Part shown: piece after piece, positions 1-9,141 of the stretch | Layout of the letters: each line of letters opens with the position of its first letter | How positions within the stretch are numbered: the first letter of the stretch is position 1 | DNA from: Kangiella geojedonensis | GTDB lineage: Bacteria > Pseudomonadota > Gammaproteobacteria > Enterobacterales > Kangiellaceae | DNA length: 64,000 nucleotides | Assembly: GCF_000981765.1 (NCBI RefSeq) | Contig: NZ_CP010975.1 | Span: 1,674,001-1,738,000, forward strand | Direction of reading: 5' to 3' | Made by a program: the position numbers and the translations under genes | Notes under the pieces: generated by a model | What the model saw: the letters and a program-made list of their open reading frames with translations, nothing else | Databases searched by the model: none | Told to the model about the DNA's origin: nothing

Positions 1-1337
1 TCGTCAAAAGCACGCTTAAAGTCTTCAAACTTATCTTTGCGCAATGAAAGGCCTGCGGCCATGGCGTGACCGCCAAACTTATCAATAAGTCCGGGTTGCT
101 TCGCATCTACCAGCGCCAAAGCATCCCTAATGTGAACTTCTTTTACCGAACGCCCTGAACCTTTAATGTACGCTTCATCAGCATTAGCAAACACAATACA
201 GGGGCGATAGGTTCTTTCTTTTAAACGTGAAGCCACTAACCCGACTACCCCTTGATGCCAGTGAGGTTCATACAAACACAAAGAGACTGATTGCTCTTGG
301 TTATCAAATGACATCGATTCAATTTGGGCCAAAGCCTCATCCTGCATTTCTTGCTCAACCTGTTGTCTGTCCGTATTCAAACTATGCAAAATCTGTGCAT
401 ACTCTATCGACTTTTCCTTCGACTCGCTTAGCAAGCATTCGATCCCTAATCCCATATCATCAAGACGTCCAGCAGCATTAAGTCTTGGGCCAACCGCAAA
501 ACCCAGATCGGTCGATTTAATTTTTGACGGATCTCGCTTAGCCACTTTAAGTAACTCTAAAATTCCTGGGCGGCACTTCATTGCACGAATAAGCTTTAAT
601 CCATGTTCAACCAAAATTCGGTTATTTTTGTCTAAAGGGACAACGTCTGCAACGGTACCTAAGGCGACTAAATCTAAGTAATGAGCTAGATTGGGCTCTG
701 TAACACCAGAAGAGTCAAACCATTGTTTTTCCCGCAGTAAAGCACGAAACGCCAGTAACACATAAAACACCACACCAACACCCGCTAAGTTTTTGCTGGG
801 AAATTCATCGCCGGGCTGGTTGGGGTTAACAATAGCATCGGCCTGTGGCAGTTCATCACCCGCTAAATGGTGATCCGTTACCAACACTTTTATTCCAGCC
901 TCTTTGGCCGCTTCGACTCCCGCTATACTGGAGATACCGTTATCGACTGTGATAATCAAATCTGGCGACATCTCTTTTGCCACCTCGACCAACTCGGGCG
1001 ACAAACCATAACCATAATCAAAACGGTTAGGAACCAAGTAATCCACCGTCATGCCTAGGCGAGACAAGACCAGCTTGGCTAAAGCACTGCTGGTGGCTCC
1101 ATCTGCATCAAAATCACCAACGATTAAAACTTTTTCCTTACCAACTAAGCTTTGCCACAGCAACTCGGTCGCTGAATCAATGCCGGTAAGGCTATGAAAA
1201 GACTCAAGCTTTGATAATTGATAATCGAGTTCCTCAGCACTTGAAATACCGCGATTGGAGTAGATTCTATTGAGTAAACTAGAATCGGTAAGTGCGTGTT
1301 CAGTATTAGAAGCTCTACGACGGATGTTTAATGGCAT
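1..1337 (-). CDS. recJ: Single-stranded-DNA-specific exonuclease RecJ (C-terminal part outside window)
   Basis: RecJ is a 5'-3' exonuclease on single-stranded DNA that acts in recombinational and mismatch repair. I translated the minus strand by hand. The ATG at 1337 gives an N-terminus beginning MPLNIRRRAS. The metal-binding motifs follow: DFDADGATSS (phosphoesterase motif I) and then VTDHHLAGDE (the DHH motif). The frame stays open to base 1, giving about 445 codons of a family protein normally near 575, so the C-terminus lies beyond the window. The order xerD-dsbC-recJ is the same as in E. coli. It diverges from the Mth938-like gene on the plus strand. Confidence 0.95.
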   Translation of the reverse strand, partial: MPLNIRRRASNTEHALTDSSLLNRIYSNRGISSAEELDYQLSKLESFHSLTGIDSATELLWQSLVGKEKVLIVGDFDADGATSSALAKLVLSRLGMTVDYLVPNRFDYGYGLSPELVEVAKEMSPDLIITVDNGISSIAGVEAAKEAGIKVLVTDHHLAGDELPQADAIVNPNQPGDEFPSKNLAGVGVVFYVLLAFRALLREKQWFDSSGVTEPNLAHYLDLVALGTVADVVPLDKNNRILVEHGLKLIRAMKCRPGILELLKVAKRDPSKIKSTDLGFAVGPRLNAAGRLDDMGLGIECLLSESKEKSIEYAQILHSLNTDRQQVEQEMQDEALAQIESMSFDNQEQSVSLCLYEPHWHQGVVGLVASRLKERTYRPCIVFANADEAYIKGSGRSVKEVHIRDALALVDAKQPGLIDKFGGHAMAAGLSLRKDKFEDFKRAFD

Positions 1338-1372
1338 AAACTCAGGATCTGTTACATTTCTGGTTGCCCAAC

Positions 1373-1401
1373 GTTATACTGTAAATAACACTTTGGTGCA
1401 A
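1373..1401 (-). promoter_or_regulatory. Candidate sigma-70 promoter for recJ
   Basis: On the minus strand TTGCAC (1396-1401) and TATAAC (1373-1378) are separated by 17 bases, about 36 bases upstream of the recJ ATG. The -10 is good and the -35 is weak. Found by eye only. Confidence 0.4.
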
Positions 1402-1429
1402 AATAAACCCCAAACCACTTCTGGACATT

Positions 1430-1798
1430 ATGGATATTTCTTTAGACACAAACGCTGGTGATTTTCAGATTCGCTCTTACAGGGATCGAGCTATCTTGAT
1501 TAATGCTCGTGAATACAGAGAGCCTTTGACGCTATCACTCAACAAACTCGATCAGCACTCGTTACCTGAGACGGTGGAAGCCATAACCGTTAGTGCGCTA
1601 AAAGAACTTAAGATACAAGACTATGAAGCGGTATTGCTAGGAACAGGTCCTGAGCTCATTCAGCCGTCGTGGGAAATTATCGAAGCGGCGCAGATGATGG
1701 GAGCGCCTTTAGAGGTCATGTCGACAGGAGCTGCATGCCGTACCTTCACCATTTTATCCAGTGAAGGTCGACAAGTTCTAGCTATCTTGTATCCCTAA
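1430..1798 (+). CDS. Mth938-like domain protein (DUF498/Xcc1710 family)
   Basis: A 122-residue protein of the small Mth938/DUF498 fold. The recognisable pattern is a central VLLGTGPELIQP segment, followed by a helix and the LEVMSTGAACRTFTIL segment near residues 90-107, ending in LAILYP. Length is normal for the family. Bacterial members have no settled biochemical role; a eukaryotic relative, NDUFAF3, helps assemble respiratory complex I, which does not by itself establish a role here. It stands alone, divergent from recJ and convergent with dsbC. The start at 1430 is the first Met and fits the family N-terminus. Confidence 0.85.
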   Translation: MDISLDTNAGDFQIRSYRDRAILINAREYREPLTLSLNKLDQHSLPETVEAITVSALKELKIQDYEAVLLGTGPELIQPSWEIIEAAQMMGAPLEVMSTGAACRTFTILSSEGRQVLAILYP

Positions 1799-1846
1799 CG
1801 TAACGTAAAGCTACACGCGAATAAGCTAGGTGTTGTGAGAGCAGAA

Positions 1847-2680
1847 TTACTTATTGGCAACGGTTGACGGATTACCCAATTCATTTAAGCGACGATTCAA
1901 AACTTGCGCTGGCAGATAGCCACCAATCAAGTCGCCATTCTCTAAAATGATTCCAGGTGTACCGTTGAGACCAAACTTTCTCACTAGAGCCATATGCTCT
2001 TTAAAAGGCGTCTTGCAGTTGCCATTACGGTACTTGTTACGGATTTTTGCATCAGTCATTGCCGTTTGCTGATCACTAGCACACCAAATTCCACGTAACT
2101 TATCCGCAGACTTAGAGTCTAGACCCGCTCGAGGAAATGCTAAATAACGTAGCGTGATACCTAAGTCGAGGTAATCTTGGCGCTCTCTATGGAGCTTTTG
2201 GCAAAAGCCGCAGTCCACATCGGTAAAGATGGTAATAACGTGCTGCTCATTAGGCGCTTTATAGACCACCATACTACTTTCGTCTAACTTATTGATCTCT
2301 GCCATACGCATCGGCGATTCTTTCTTTTGAATTTCCGCCATGCGCTCGGACGACAAGTTGCGAACTTTGGGCGTTGAGATATCAAGCATCTGACCTTTTA
2401 ATAGGTACTTACCATTATTAGCAATGTAATAAAGGTCACCCTGAAGGACAAATGAGTATAGGCCATCAATTTCAGAGGGCGCGATATGTTGAATACTGGC
2501 CGATGGGAATTTAGCCTGCAATAACTGTTTAATCTGAGCTTTGTTAAGAGTGTCGACCTGCTTAAGGCTTTTAACATTCGGCATTGCTTTAGTAGCTTCT
2601 TTAGTCGCAGCTTGGGAGCCAGCAGCTAATAACAATGAACCTAACAGTCCGATAAATAGCAATTTGCTAAGATTTTGCAT
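1847..2680 (-). CDS. dsbC: Periplasmic thiol:disulfide interchange protein DsbC
   Basis: DsbC is the periplasmic disulfide isomerase that reshuffles wrong disulfides and is kept reduced by DsbD. The frame is open to 2746, but the likely start is the Met at 2680, which begins a signal peptide (MQNLSKLLFIGLLGSLLLAA, then GSQA). That gives 277 residues. An N-terminal dimerisation region is followed by a thioredoxin fold with the active site FTDVDCGFCQKLH (CGFC) near residue 155, and a cis-Pro loop in LNGTPGIILENG. The proline preceded by Thr is typical of DsbC/G. It sits between xerD and recJ as in E. coli. Confidence 0.93.
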   Translation of the reverse strand: MQNLSKLLFIGLLGSLLLAAGSQAATKEATKAMPNVKSLKQVDTLNKAQIKQLLQAKFPSASIQHIAPSEIDGLYSFVLQGDLYYIANNGKYLLKGQMLDISTPKVRNLSSERMAEIQKKESPMRMAEINKLDESSMVVYKAPNEQHVITIFTDVDCGFCQKLHRERQDYLDLGITLRYLAFPRAGLDSKSADKLRGIWCASDQQTAMTDAKIRNKYRNGNCKTPFKEHMALVRKFGLNGTPGIILENGDLIGGYLPAQVLNRRLNELGNPSTVANK

Positions 2681-2835
2681 AAGTCTGGAGTTTCTTCTTT
2701 GAAGGATTAATAACCATAGCATGCGATTGTAGCTTATCCTAATCAACCGCTTCTATCCCGTATAGCATGTATTTTAGCCATGCCAATCAGTCAAAAGTAA
2801 GCCGATTTACAAAGATTTACATGCTTTTGTAATGT

Positions 2836-3762
2836 TCAACCTCGTGGGTGATGCTCCGAGTGTAACTGCTTTAAACGTTCTCGAGCAACATAAGTATAGA
2901 TTTGTGTAGTCGATAAGTCGCTGTGCCCAAGCAACATTTGCAAAGTCCTCAAGTCGGCTCCATGATTCAATAAATGTGTCGCAAAAGCATGGCGTAAAGT
3001 ATGTGGCGACAAATGCGTTCGTATTCCAGCGGTTTTCGCATAGTGCTTAATTCGGTACCAGAACGTTTGTCGAGTCATTTTTGAACCTCGGGTACTGAGA
3101 AATAGCCAATCATTGGTGTCCTCGGTGGCAAGCTCAGGCCGACCATGCTTCAAATAAAGTTGTATCGAAGACAAAGCCTCTTCACCGATTGGCACTAGCC
3201 TTTCTTTGTCTCCTTTACCGATAACTCGCATCACCCCTTGAACAAAACCGATTTGGTTGACCTCAACGCTAATCAACTCAGTAATACGCAACCCACTGCT
3301 GTATAACAACTCAAGCATAGCCTTATCACGAAGCCCAAGTGGCGTCTCAACGTCAGGCTGCTCTATCAGTATTTCGACATCCTTCTCACTCAGCGACTTA
3401 GGGACAGGAGGTTGTATTTTGGGATTTTCAATCTGCTGAGTTGGATCGACTTTTAAACGGTGCTGCTGACACAAGTAACCATAAAATTTACGGAGAGACG
3501 ATAATAATCGTGCTGTTGAACGGCCGCTGTACTGTTGCTGGAAGCGGTAAGCTAAATAAGCTTGAATATGAGTTTGCTCAACACTGAATAAACCTGAGTT
3601 TTGCTCCTTTAACCATCCAGCGAATATTTTAAGATCAGTTCGATAGCTGGATAACGTTGCGTCAGACAACCCCTGCTCCATCCACACGTGATCGCAGAAC
3701 AGTTCAATTTCTCTGATGTCCTGTTCAGAAGCCTTGCTTTTTTTTCGTCGTTTATCAGCCAA
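2836..3762 (-). CDS. xerD: Site-specific tyrosine recombinase XerD
   Basis: XerD works with XerC at the dif site to resolve chromosome dimers at division, activated by FtsK. All catalytic residues can be placed: Arg in SSGLRITEL (near 159), Lys in GKGDKERLVP (near 185), HTLRHAFATH (HxxR, near 255), His in LLGHSDLSTTQIY and the nucleophilic Tyr in the same block. The N-terminal SAM-like core-binding domain spans roughly residues 15-105. The frame starts with TTG at 3762. The next Met (residue 28) falls inside a helix the family needs, so TTG is preferred, although the ribosome site is weak. Length 308 against about 298 in E. coli. Confidence 0.94.
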   Translation of the reverse strand: MADKRRKKSKASEQDIREIELFCDHVWMEQGLSDATLSSYRTDLKIFAGWLKEQNSGLFSVEQTHIQAYLAYRFQQQYSGRSTARLLSSLRKFYGYLCQQHRLKVDPTQQIENPKIQPPVPKSLSEKDVEILIEQPDVETPLGLRDKAMLELLYSSGLRITELISVEVNQIGFVQGVMRVIGKGDKERLVPIGEEALSSIQLYLKHGRPELATEDTNDWLFLSTRGSKMTRQTFWYRIKHYAKTAGIRTHLSPHTLRHAFATHLLNHGADLRTLQMLLGHSDLSTTQIYTYVARERLKQLHSEHHPRG

Positions 3763-3892
3763 TAATATATACCCGCAATCAAGTTATTTACAGATTACCT
3801 GAAGCGTGAATGTTGCGAAAGCAGAATCACTGTCGTACCTCACTTTGATTATACTGACTCCTTTATTTTAGCCACAAAAAAAGTCTAGCCAC

Positions 3893-3920
3893 AAAAAAAA
3901 GCAGCCCGAAGGCTGCTTTT
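3893..3920 (-). terminator. Rho-independent terminator of the rpsP-rimM-trmD-rplS operon
   Basis: On the minus strand GCAGCC-TTCG-GGCTGC (3901-3916), a six-pair stem with a UUCG-type tetraloop, is followed by eight T residues (3900-3893). It lies just after the rplS stop. Confidence 0.92.
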
Positions 3921-3939
3921 TAGTTCTGCAATAAAAAAC

Positions 3940-4296
3940 TTACTTTTTAACGTCAAGTCTTTCTTTAATACGTGCAGATTTACCACTACGCTCACGCAAG
4001 TAGTAGATTTTAGCTTTACGAACGTCACCACGACGCTTGATTTCAATGCTTTCTACTAATGGGCTGTAGGTTTGGAATGTACGCTCAACGCCAACACCTG
4101 AAGAAATTTTACGAACAGTAAAAGCAGAGTTTAAACCGCGGTTACGCTTAGCGATAACAACGCCTTCAAAAGCCTGTAGACGCTCACGGTCGCCTTCTTT
4201 TACTTTAACTTGCACAATTACTGTGTCACCAGCACCAAAAGTTGGCACTTCTTTATTCATTTGTTCAGCTTCTAGCTGTTGGATGATGTTACTCAT
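3940..4296 (-). CDS. rplS: 50S ribosomal protein L19
   Basis: L19 sits at the 30S-50S interface near the A site. The 118-residue protein matches the family end to end: N-terminal [20 protein letters not shown], the [32 protein letters not shown] core (here cited only as the central block, residues 43-75), and the C-terminal [20 protein letters not shown]-type tail. It is the last gene of the operon with rpsP, rimM and trmD, directly followed by a strong terminator. Confidence 0.97.
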   Translation of the reverse strand: MSNIIQQLEAEQMNKEVPTFGAGDTVIVQVKVKEGDRERLQAFEGVVIAKRNRGLNSAFTVRKISSGVGVERTFQTYSPLVESIEIKRRGDVRKAKIYYLRERSGKSARIKERLDVKK

Positions 4297-4351
4297 GGCT
4301 GTTGCTCCTCATTTGAGCGTTTGCTCTGTCAAAATTAATCGTTGCGAAAAG

Positions 4352-5107
4352 CTAGTTATCACTATGCTCTTCAATAAATTCTTGCAAAAGTTGCTGTTGC
4401 TCGTCGTTAAGTTTAACTTGCTCCAACAAATCTTTGCGTCTTAGCCAGGTTCTCCCCAGAGATTGCTTCAGCCTCCAGCGACGAATTTTCTCGTGGTCGC
4501 CAGTTAGCAATATGGGCGGGACCTGCTGACCTTCGTAAACTTCAGGTCTTGTATAATGTGGGTGGTCTAATAAACCCTCCACGAATGAATCTTGCTCCGC
4601 GGAATCTTGATGTCCAAGAACTCCCGGCAAAGTTCGAATCACTGAGTCCATCACAGCCATAGCTGCGACTTCCCCACCGCTAAGAACGAAATCTCCTAGG
4701 GAAATTTCTAAATCGATTTCCGAGTCTATAACGCGTTCATCGATGCCTTCATAACGGCCCGCGACAAGAAGCAAATGTTGCTTCTGCGCTAAACTTTTAA
4801 CCAGTTGATGGTCTAGCTTTTTCCCTTGCGGTGATAAGTACACCTTAAAAACAGGTTCGTTTTCGCTTATAGCCATAGTGCTTTCAGCGTAACGAATGGC
4901 TTCCGTGAGTGGTGCAGTCATCATTAACATGCCTGGGCCACCACCATACGGCCTATCATCAACAGTTCTGTGCTTATCCTGAGTAAAGTCACGCGGATTC
5001 GTTACCGCCACATTGACTTTCCCCTGTTTTATCGCACGCCCTACGACACCTTGCTCGCAAATTGCTTCGAACATTTGCGGAAAAAGGCTGATGACTTGAA
5101 TATTCAT
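4352..5107 (-). CDS. trmD: tRNA (guanine37-N1)-methyltransferase TrmD
   Basis: TrmD methylates G37 of tRNAs reading CNN codons and prevents +1 frameshifting. The frame is open upstream to 5203, but the family N-terminus [13 protein letters not shown] starts at 5107, giving 251 residues. SPOUT knot motifs are visible: [14 protein letters not shown] (about 50-63), [15 protein letters not shown] (about 108-122) and the [12 protein letters not shown] block with ALPG-like TLPGVLG. The C-terminal helical domain ends in EEHSDN. The gene lies between rimM and rplS in the conserved operon. Confidence 0.96.
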   Translation of the reverse strand: MNIQVISLFPQMFEAICEQGVVGRAIKQGKVNVAVTNPRDFTQDKHRTVDDRPYGGGPGMLMMTAPLTEAIRYAESTMAISENEPVFKVYLSPQGKKLDHQLVKSLAQKQHLLLVAGRYEGIDERVIDSEIDLEISLGDFVLSGGEVAAMAVMDSVIRTLPGVLGHQDSAEQDSFVEGLLDHPHYTRPEVYEGQQVPPILLTGDHEKIRRWRLKQSLGRTWLRRKDLLEQVKLNDEQQQLLQEFIEEHSDN

Positions 5108-5126
5108 CAATGCCTTTGCATCAGTG

Positions 5127-5645
5127 TTAATAGTCGGACTCCCAATCCACGAGCATTTTACCCGCTTTGAGATCAACGCTGATAACGCTATAATCCAGTA
5201 CATAAGGAATCAGTAGTTCTTCACCTTTCGGTTGCTTCACTACCAACACATCATTTGCACCGGTTTCCATCAACTTTTTCACTTGCCCTAACTGCTCTCC
5301 GGCTTGATTTACGACGGTTAATCCAATCAGATCCCGCCAGTAAAACTCACCATCATCCAGCTCAGGCAGTTGCGATTTTGCAATCGCAATGTCTACACCG
5401 TGGTAACTTTCGGCTTGGTTTCGATCATCACAGCCTTGCAGCTGAACCACCAAAGTTTTGCCTTGCTCACGACCATTTAAGATAGCAGTTTCCTGCCACT
5501 GACCATTAAGCTTTATATACCACGGCTTATAATTAAGAATATTCTCTTTAGGCGACGTAAAAGAGTACACTTTTACCCAGCCTTTAATGCCATAAGCTCC
5601 ATTTAATTTACCGACGATAAGCGGTTCAAAAGCTTCAGACATCAA
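5127..5645 (-). CDS. rimM: 16S rRNA processing / ribosome maturation factor RimM
   Basis: RimM binds S19 and helps mature the 30S head. The 172-residue protein starts [20 protein letters not shown], the classic RimM N-terminal beta-barrel ([18 protein letters not shown]). The C-terminal PRC barrel includes [12 protein letters not shown] and [12 protein letters not shown], followed by LLIPYV. Two adjacent Met codons make the start ambiguous by one residue. Only about 20 bases separate it from rpsP upstream and from trmD downstream, so the genes are cotranscribed. Confidence 0.96.
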   Translation of the reverse strand: MMSEAFEPLIVGKLNGAYGIKGWVKVYSFTSPKENILNYKPWYIKLNGQWQETAILNGREQGKTLVVQLQGCDDRNQAESYHGVDIAIAKSQLPELDDGEFYWRDLIGLTVVNQAGEQLGQVKKLMETGANDVLVVKQPKGEELLIPYVLDYSVISVDLKAGKMLVDWESDY

Positions 5646-5665
5646 TCGTATTCTTAATTAATCGC

Positions 5666-5917
5666 TTACTCAGCTTTAGCTGCAGCTTCTTTAATCAATG
5701 CTGCTGCGCGTGGCGTTGCTTTTGCGCCTTCACCGATCCAGTGCTGGATACGGTCGTTGTCCACACGTAAACGCTCTTCGTTGCCACGAGCAACTGGGTT
5801 AAAGAAACCTACGCGCTCAATGAAACGACCATCGCGACGTGCGCGAATATCAGCAATTACCAAGTGGTAAAAAGGACGCTTTTTAGAACCACCACGTGCT
5901 AAACGGATGCTAACCAT
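5666..5917 (-). CDS. rpsP: 30S ribosomal protein S16
   Basis: S16 is an early-assembly protein of the 30S body. The 83-residue protein begins [20 protein letters not shown] and carries [19 protein letters not shown], all diagnostic for S16. The tail [12 protein letters not shown] is short and helical. It is the first gene of the four-gene operon; a GC-rich leader hairpin lies just upstream. Confidence 0.97.
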   Translation of the reverse strand: MVSIRLARGGSKKRPFYHLVIADIRARRDGRFIERVGFFNPVARGNEERLRVDNDRIQHWIGEGAKATPRAAALIKEAAAKAE

Positions 5918-5950
5918 ACGTTTGAATCCTCTAATATTAAATACAAAGTA

Positions 5951-5984
5951 CCCCGAAGCCCCCTGCTTTAAGGCGCTTTCGAGG
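5951..5984 (-). promoter_or_regulatory. Imperfect hairpin in the rpsP 5' leader
   Basis: On the minus strand CCTCGAAAGCGCC (5984-5972) can fold back on GGGGGCTTCGGGG (5963-5951) with bulges, starting about 35 bases upstream of the rpsP ATG. A -10-like TAAAAT lies a little further upstream (near 6010). The fold could be autoregulatory or merely structured RNA; no known motif was recognised. Confidence 0.35.
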
Positions 5985-6192
5985 TTTACAAATTTTTAAG
6001 AGCGCGAATTTTACATGAAATCACGCCCATTTGGAAACCGTTTTTGCCAATATATCCAATTATTTCGGGCTTTTCGCCTGAATTTCCGTTTTTTAACGAG
6101 TCAAGGGTATCAAATAGCAAAACGAGCCTAATTATAGCAAACTCTATAGCTCTAATTATAGAGACAACGCCTAGCAGCCATACTATAAACAC

Positions 6193-6224
6193 AAAAAAAG
6201 CGACTAAGGCGTGGCCTTAACCGC
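6193..6224 (-). terminator. Rho-independent terminator of the Met/Cys-rich exported-protein gene
   Basis: On the minus strand GCGGTTAAGGC (6224-6214) pairs with GCCTTAGTCGC (6210-6200) across a three-base loop with two internal mismatches. Seven T residues follow (6199-6193). It lies about 24 bases past the stop at 6248. Confidence 0.75.
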
Positions 6225-6247
6225 TTATAAAATCAATAAGTTAGATT

Positions 6248-6646
6248 TTATTGCTGGTTTGGAGAGCAGCTCTTGGCTTTTTCAGGATCGATACCATGCT
6301 TTTCAGAAATACCGTTCGCACAGTTTTCCATTTCAGTATTTAAAGCATCACGTTCTTCTTCGCTCATACCTTGTGCAGCCATCAGCTGACTGAAATTTGG
6401 GGCCATGCATTTGTTAAGTATGCCATCCATCATCTCGTTACATTCAGCTTGAGTTACTTCCATGCACGATAGCATTTCTTTATCTTCGCATGCCTTTGCC
6501 ATTTGCTGCTTCATCATCTGCATCATCATAGCTTCCATACCAGCAGCCTGTTGTGCTTGTGCACTTTCAGTGCCCTTGTCTTCAGCTTGTGCCGTAACCG
6601 ACATAGCCAGTAGAGCAGTACCAGCAAATAGTCCAAGTAATTTCAT
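6248..6646 (-). CDS. Small exported protein rich in methionine and cysteine, function unknown
   Basis: I do not recognise this 132-residue protein. It begins with a clear signal peptide (MKLLGLFAGTALLAMSVTAQ, cleavage probably after AQA). The start at 6646 is chosen over 6658 because GGAGA lies 7 bases before it. The mature part has a Met-rich stretch (EAMMMQMMKQQMAK, about 37-50) and six spaced Cys residues (CEDKEMLSC, AECNEMM, NKC, ENC, KSC), which suggests a disulfide-bonded helical periplasmic protein; metal binding is possible but unproven. It lies between ffh and rpsP on the same strand and has its own terminator. Confidence 0.7.
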   Translation of the reverse strand: MKLLGLFAGTALLAMSVTAQAEDKGTESAQAQQAAGMEAMMMQMMKQQMAKACEDKEMLSCMEVTQAECNEMMDGILNKCMAPNFSQLMAAQGMSEEERDALNTEMENCANGISEKHGIDPEKAKSCSPNQQ

Positions 6647-6708
6647 AGAATTCTCCAATATTGAAAGTTTAGTCGCCAGATTCTAACTAAATTAACTTCA
6701 AGTACAAC

Positions 6709-8103
6709 CTATTTCCGGCCAAAAGGAGGCATGCCTCCCATTCCACCACCGCCAGGAGGTGTCATTCCTTGCATGCTGCGCATCATTTTCATCATGCCTC
6801 CCTTGCCTTTCATCTTTTTCATCATTTTCTGCATCTGGTTAAATTGCTTCAACATGCGGTTAACGTCTTGAATTTGTGTCCCAGAGCCGTTGGCTATACG
6901 CTTCTTGCGTGAACCTTTAATCAGTTCGGGGCGAGCTCGTTCTTTCGGCGTCATCGAGTTAATCATAGCCACCATACGCCCGGTCGATTTGTCATTCATG
7001 ACCTTTTGCTTCGCCGCTTCAGGAATTTGTCCCATGCCAGGCAGTTTATCCATTAAGCCAGCCATGCCGCCCATATTGCTCATCTGTAATAACTGTTCAC
7101 GAAAGTCTTGCAGGTCAAAACCTTTGCCTTTCATGATTTTCTTAGCAACTTTCTCAGCTTTAGTTTTATCGACTTTACGCTCGACCTCTTCAATCAAGCT
7201 TAAAACGTCGCCCATGCCAAGAATACGAGACGCGACGCGCTCAGGGTGGAATGGCTCTAACTGATCCAGCTTTTCGCCCATACCGATAAACTTAATCGGC
7301 TTACCGGTAATTTGGCGGATCGACAGAGCCGCACCACCTCGAGCATCACCATCGGCTTTGGTTAAGATAACACCGGTTAAATCCAAAGCATCATTAAATG
7401 CTTTAGCCGTATTCGCAGCATCTTGACCTGTCATCGAGTCGACTACAAACAAAGTTTCTGTTGGCTCAACCGTTTGCTGTAATTCGCTGATTTCGCTCAT
7501 CATCGCTTCATCAACCGCTAGTCGACCTGCCGTATCGATGATGATGACATCCATAAACTGCTTACGTGCTTCTTCGATTGCATTTTTTGCAATATCGACT
7601 GGCTTTTGCTCAGTGCTACTCGGGAAGAAGGTCGCCCCCACTTCTCCGGCGACTGTTTCCAACTGTTTAATCGCTGCAGGACGATAGACATCGGCGCTGG
7701 CGACCATCACCGACTTCTTCTCACGATTAATTAATAAGTGAGACAATTTACCAGCACTGGTAGTTTTACCCGCACCTTGTAAACCTGCTAATAGAATGAC
7801 CACTGGTGGTTTAGCGTTCAGGTCGAGTGCATCATTTTCAGCACCCATAGCCTTAACGAGCTCATCATTGACCACTTTAATGAAGGCTTGGCCTGGATCG
7901 AGCGCCTTACCAACTTCAGTGCCGACGGCACGCGTTTTAACGGCAGCAATAAAATCTTTAACAACCGGTAACGCTACGTCAGCCTCTAATAAGGCCATAC
8001 GGACTTCGCGCAGGGTTTCTTTAACGTTATCTTCGGTAATCTTGCCCTTACCAGTCAGGTTTTTCAGGGCTCCAGAAAGGCGATCACTTAAATTATCAAA
8101 CAT
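6709..8103 (-). CDS. ffh: Signal recognition particle protein Ffh (SRP54)
   Basis: Ffh binds 4.5S RNA and hydrophobic nascent chains and delivers ribosomes to FtsY at the membrane. The 464 residues show the N domain, the G domain with GLQGAGKTTSAGKL (P-loop, about 107-120), DVYRPAAIKQL, DTAGRL and TKADGDARGGAAL, and a methionine-rich M domain. The M domain holds the RNA-binding SGTQIQDVNRMLKQF block and a Met/Gly-rich tail (MKMMRSMQGM, then GGGGMGGMPP). Same length as usual. It diverges from ypjD, as in E. coli. Confidence 0.97.
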   Translation of the reverse strand: MFDNLSDRLSGALKNLTGKGKITEDNVKETLREVRMALLEADVALPVVKDFIAAVKTRAVGTEVGKALDPGQAFIKVVNDELVKAMGAENDALDLNAKPPVVILLAGLQGAGKTTSAGKLSHLLINREKKSVMVASADVYRPAAIKQLETVAGEVGATFFPSSTEQKPVDIAKNAIEEARKQFMDVIIIDTAGRLAVDEAMMSEISELQQTVEPTETLFVVDSMTGQDAANTAKAFNDALDLTGVILTKADGDARGGAALSIRQITGKPIKFIGMGEKLDQLEPFHPERVASRILGMGDVLSLIEEVERKVDKTKAEKVAKKIMKGKGFDLQDFREQLLQMSNMGGMAGLMDKLPGMGQIPEAAKQKVMNDKSTGRMVAMINSMTPKERARPELIKGSRKKRIANGSGTQIQDVNRMLKQFNQMQKMMKKMKGKGGMMKMMRSMQGMTPPGGGGMGGMPPFGRK

Positions 8104-8326
8104 TCGCTATAACTCACTCATAAGTTTTAAGTCAGTGGTCTTTATTGTATTTAGCCTCTATCGAGGCCTTAGAACCCACTTGAAATTTGACGATATTTAA
8201 AATTATGAGGCATTATAACGAATAAACAAGAGGCATGTGCCACTATTTATCGTTAGAACCGCTTGTTAACGCGCTGTTTTCCTCTAAAATAGCCCTTAGA
8301 ATCGACTGATAATTATTTACAATAAC

Positions 8327-9121
8327 GTGACTCTCATTTTTCAAGTTATAACTGGACTCGCCTATCTTGGTCTCGCACTTTTTTTAATGCGTCGCATCAA
8401 GCATCCTGAGCAACAGGTTCCTGACTGGGGAAAATGGTTACCATTGATTCCTGCCGCCCTACACTTATTCACGGTTTACCTACTGATTGACAATAGCAGC
8501 GAGTCGGGACAGAACTTGTCTTTGCTTAACCTTGTATCCTTGATTACTTTAATCTTAGTGTTACTGGTGGCGATCTATCGCTTTAGCAAACAAACGCCTC
8601 ACTTAATGCTATATACCGCCGTGATTGCTGGAATAATCAACTGGTTATCCATCATTCCTGAAGAGCCTAATATCGTTAACTTCAGTAATAATGGATTGGG
8701 CGTGTTGCATGTATGGCTATCGATTATCGGTTTTAGTTTATTATTAGCGGCAACATTACAAAGTATTCTGGTGTTAGTTTTGCACAGTAAACTTCGCCAT
8801 AAACCTTCAAGTATTCATCCTTTACTTCCTCCATTGCTAGAGATGGAAGGCTTCTTATCCACTCTAGTGCTATCCGGCATCATTAGTCTTGGTATCGCGT
8901 TCGGCTTGGGCTTTGGCCTTCCTGAGTCCGTGATTAAAGCCCAACCGCTCCATAAAATCATTTTATCGCTACTGGCTTGGTTCAGCTTCTGTACATTTTA
9001 CTTGGGGTATAAGAGCTCAAAGCTAAGCGGTATACGTTTTGCCCGACTTTGCATCATTGCTTTTGTTATTTTAAGTGTAGGGTTCATTGGTACCAAGCTG
9101 GTTATCCAGTACATTTTATAA
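8327..9121 (+). CDS. ypjD: YpjD/CcsA-like inner-membrane protein
   Basis: A 264-residue protein with about eight predicted membrane helices, of the cytochrome c assembly (CcsA/YpjD) family. Family members next to ffh and a CorB-like gene have the same layout; here the conserved sections are NNGLGVLHVWLSIIGFSLLLAA, cut for length at residues 121-142, and the C-terminal HKIILSLLAWFSF...YLGYK helices with the family His. E. coli YpjD has been linked to the CorC/CorB magnesium pathway rather than heme ligation, so the role is uncertain. The start is GTG at 8327, the best fit to the family N-terminus. Confidence 0.85.
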   Translation: MTLIFQVITGLAYLGLALFLMRRIKHPEQQVPDWGKWLPLIPAALHLFTVYLLIDNSSESGQNLSLLNLVSLITLILVLLVAIYRFSKQTPHLMLYTAVIAGIINWLSIIPEEPNIVNFSNNGLGVLHVWLSIIGFSLLLAATLQSILVLVLHSKLRHKPSSIHPLLPPLLEMEGFLSTLVLSGIISLGIAFGLGFGLPESVIKAQPLHKIILSLLAWFSFCTFYLGYKSSKLSGIRFARLCIIAFVILSVGFIGTKLVIQYIL

Positions 9122-9141
9122 GAACAATACGGAGTTAATTC

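Noticed and set aside
5986-6192. A 68-residue frame upstream of rpsP
   Set aside because: It covers the probable promoter and leader of rpsP, has no ribosome site and no recognisable composition.
8210-8260. Possible sigma-54 promoter (TGGCAC...TTGTTT) upstream of ffh
   Set aside because: The spacing between the GG and GC elements is two bases too long and TTGC is not matched.
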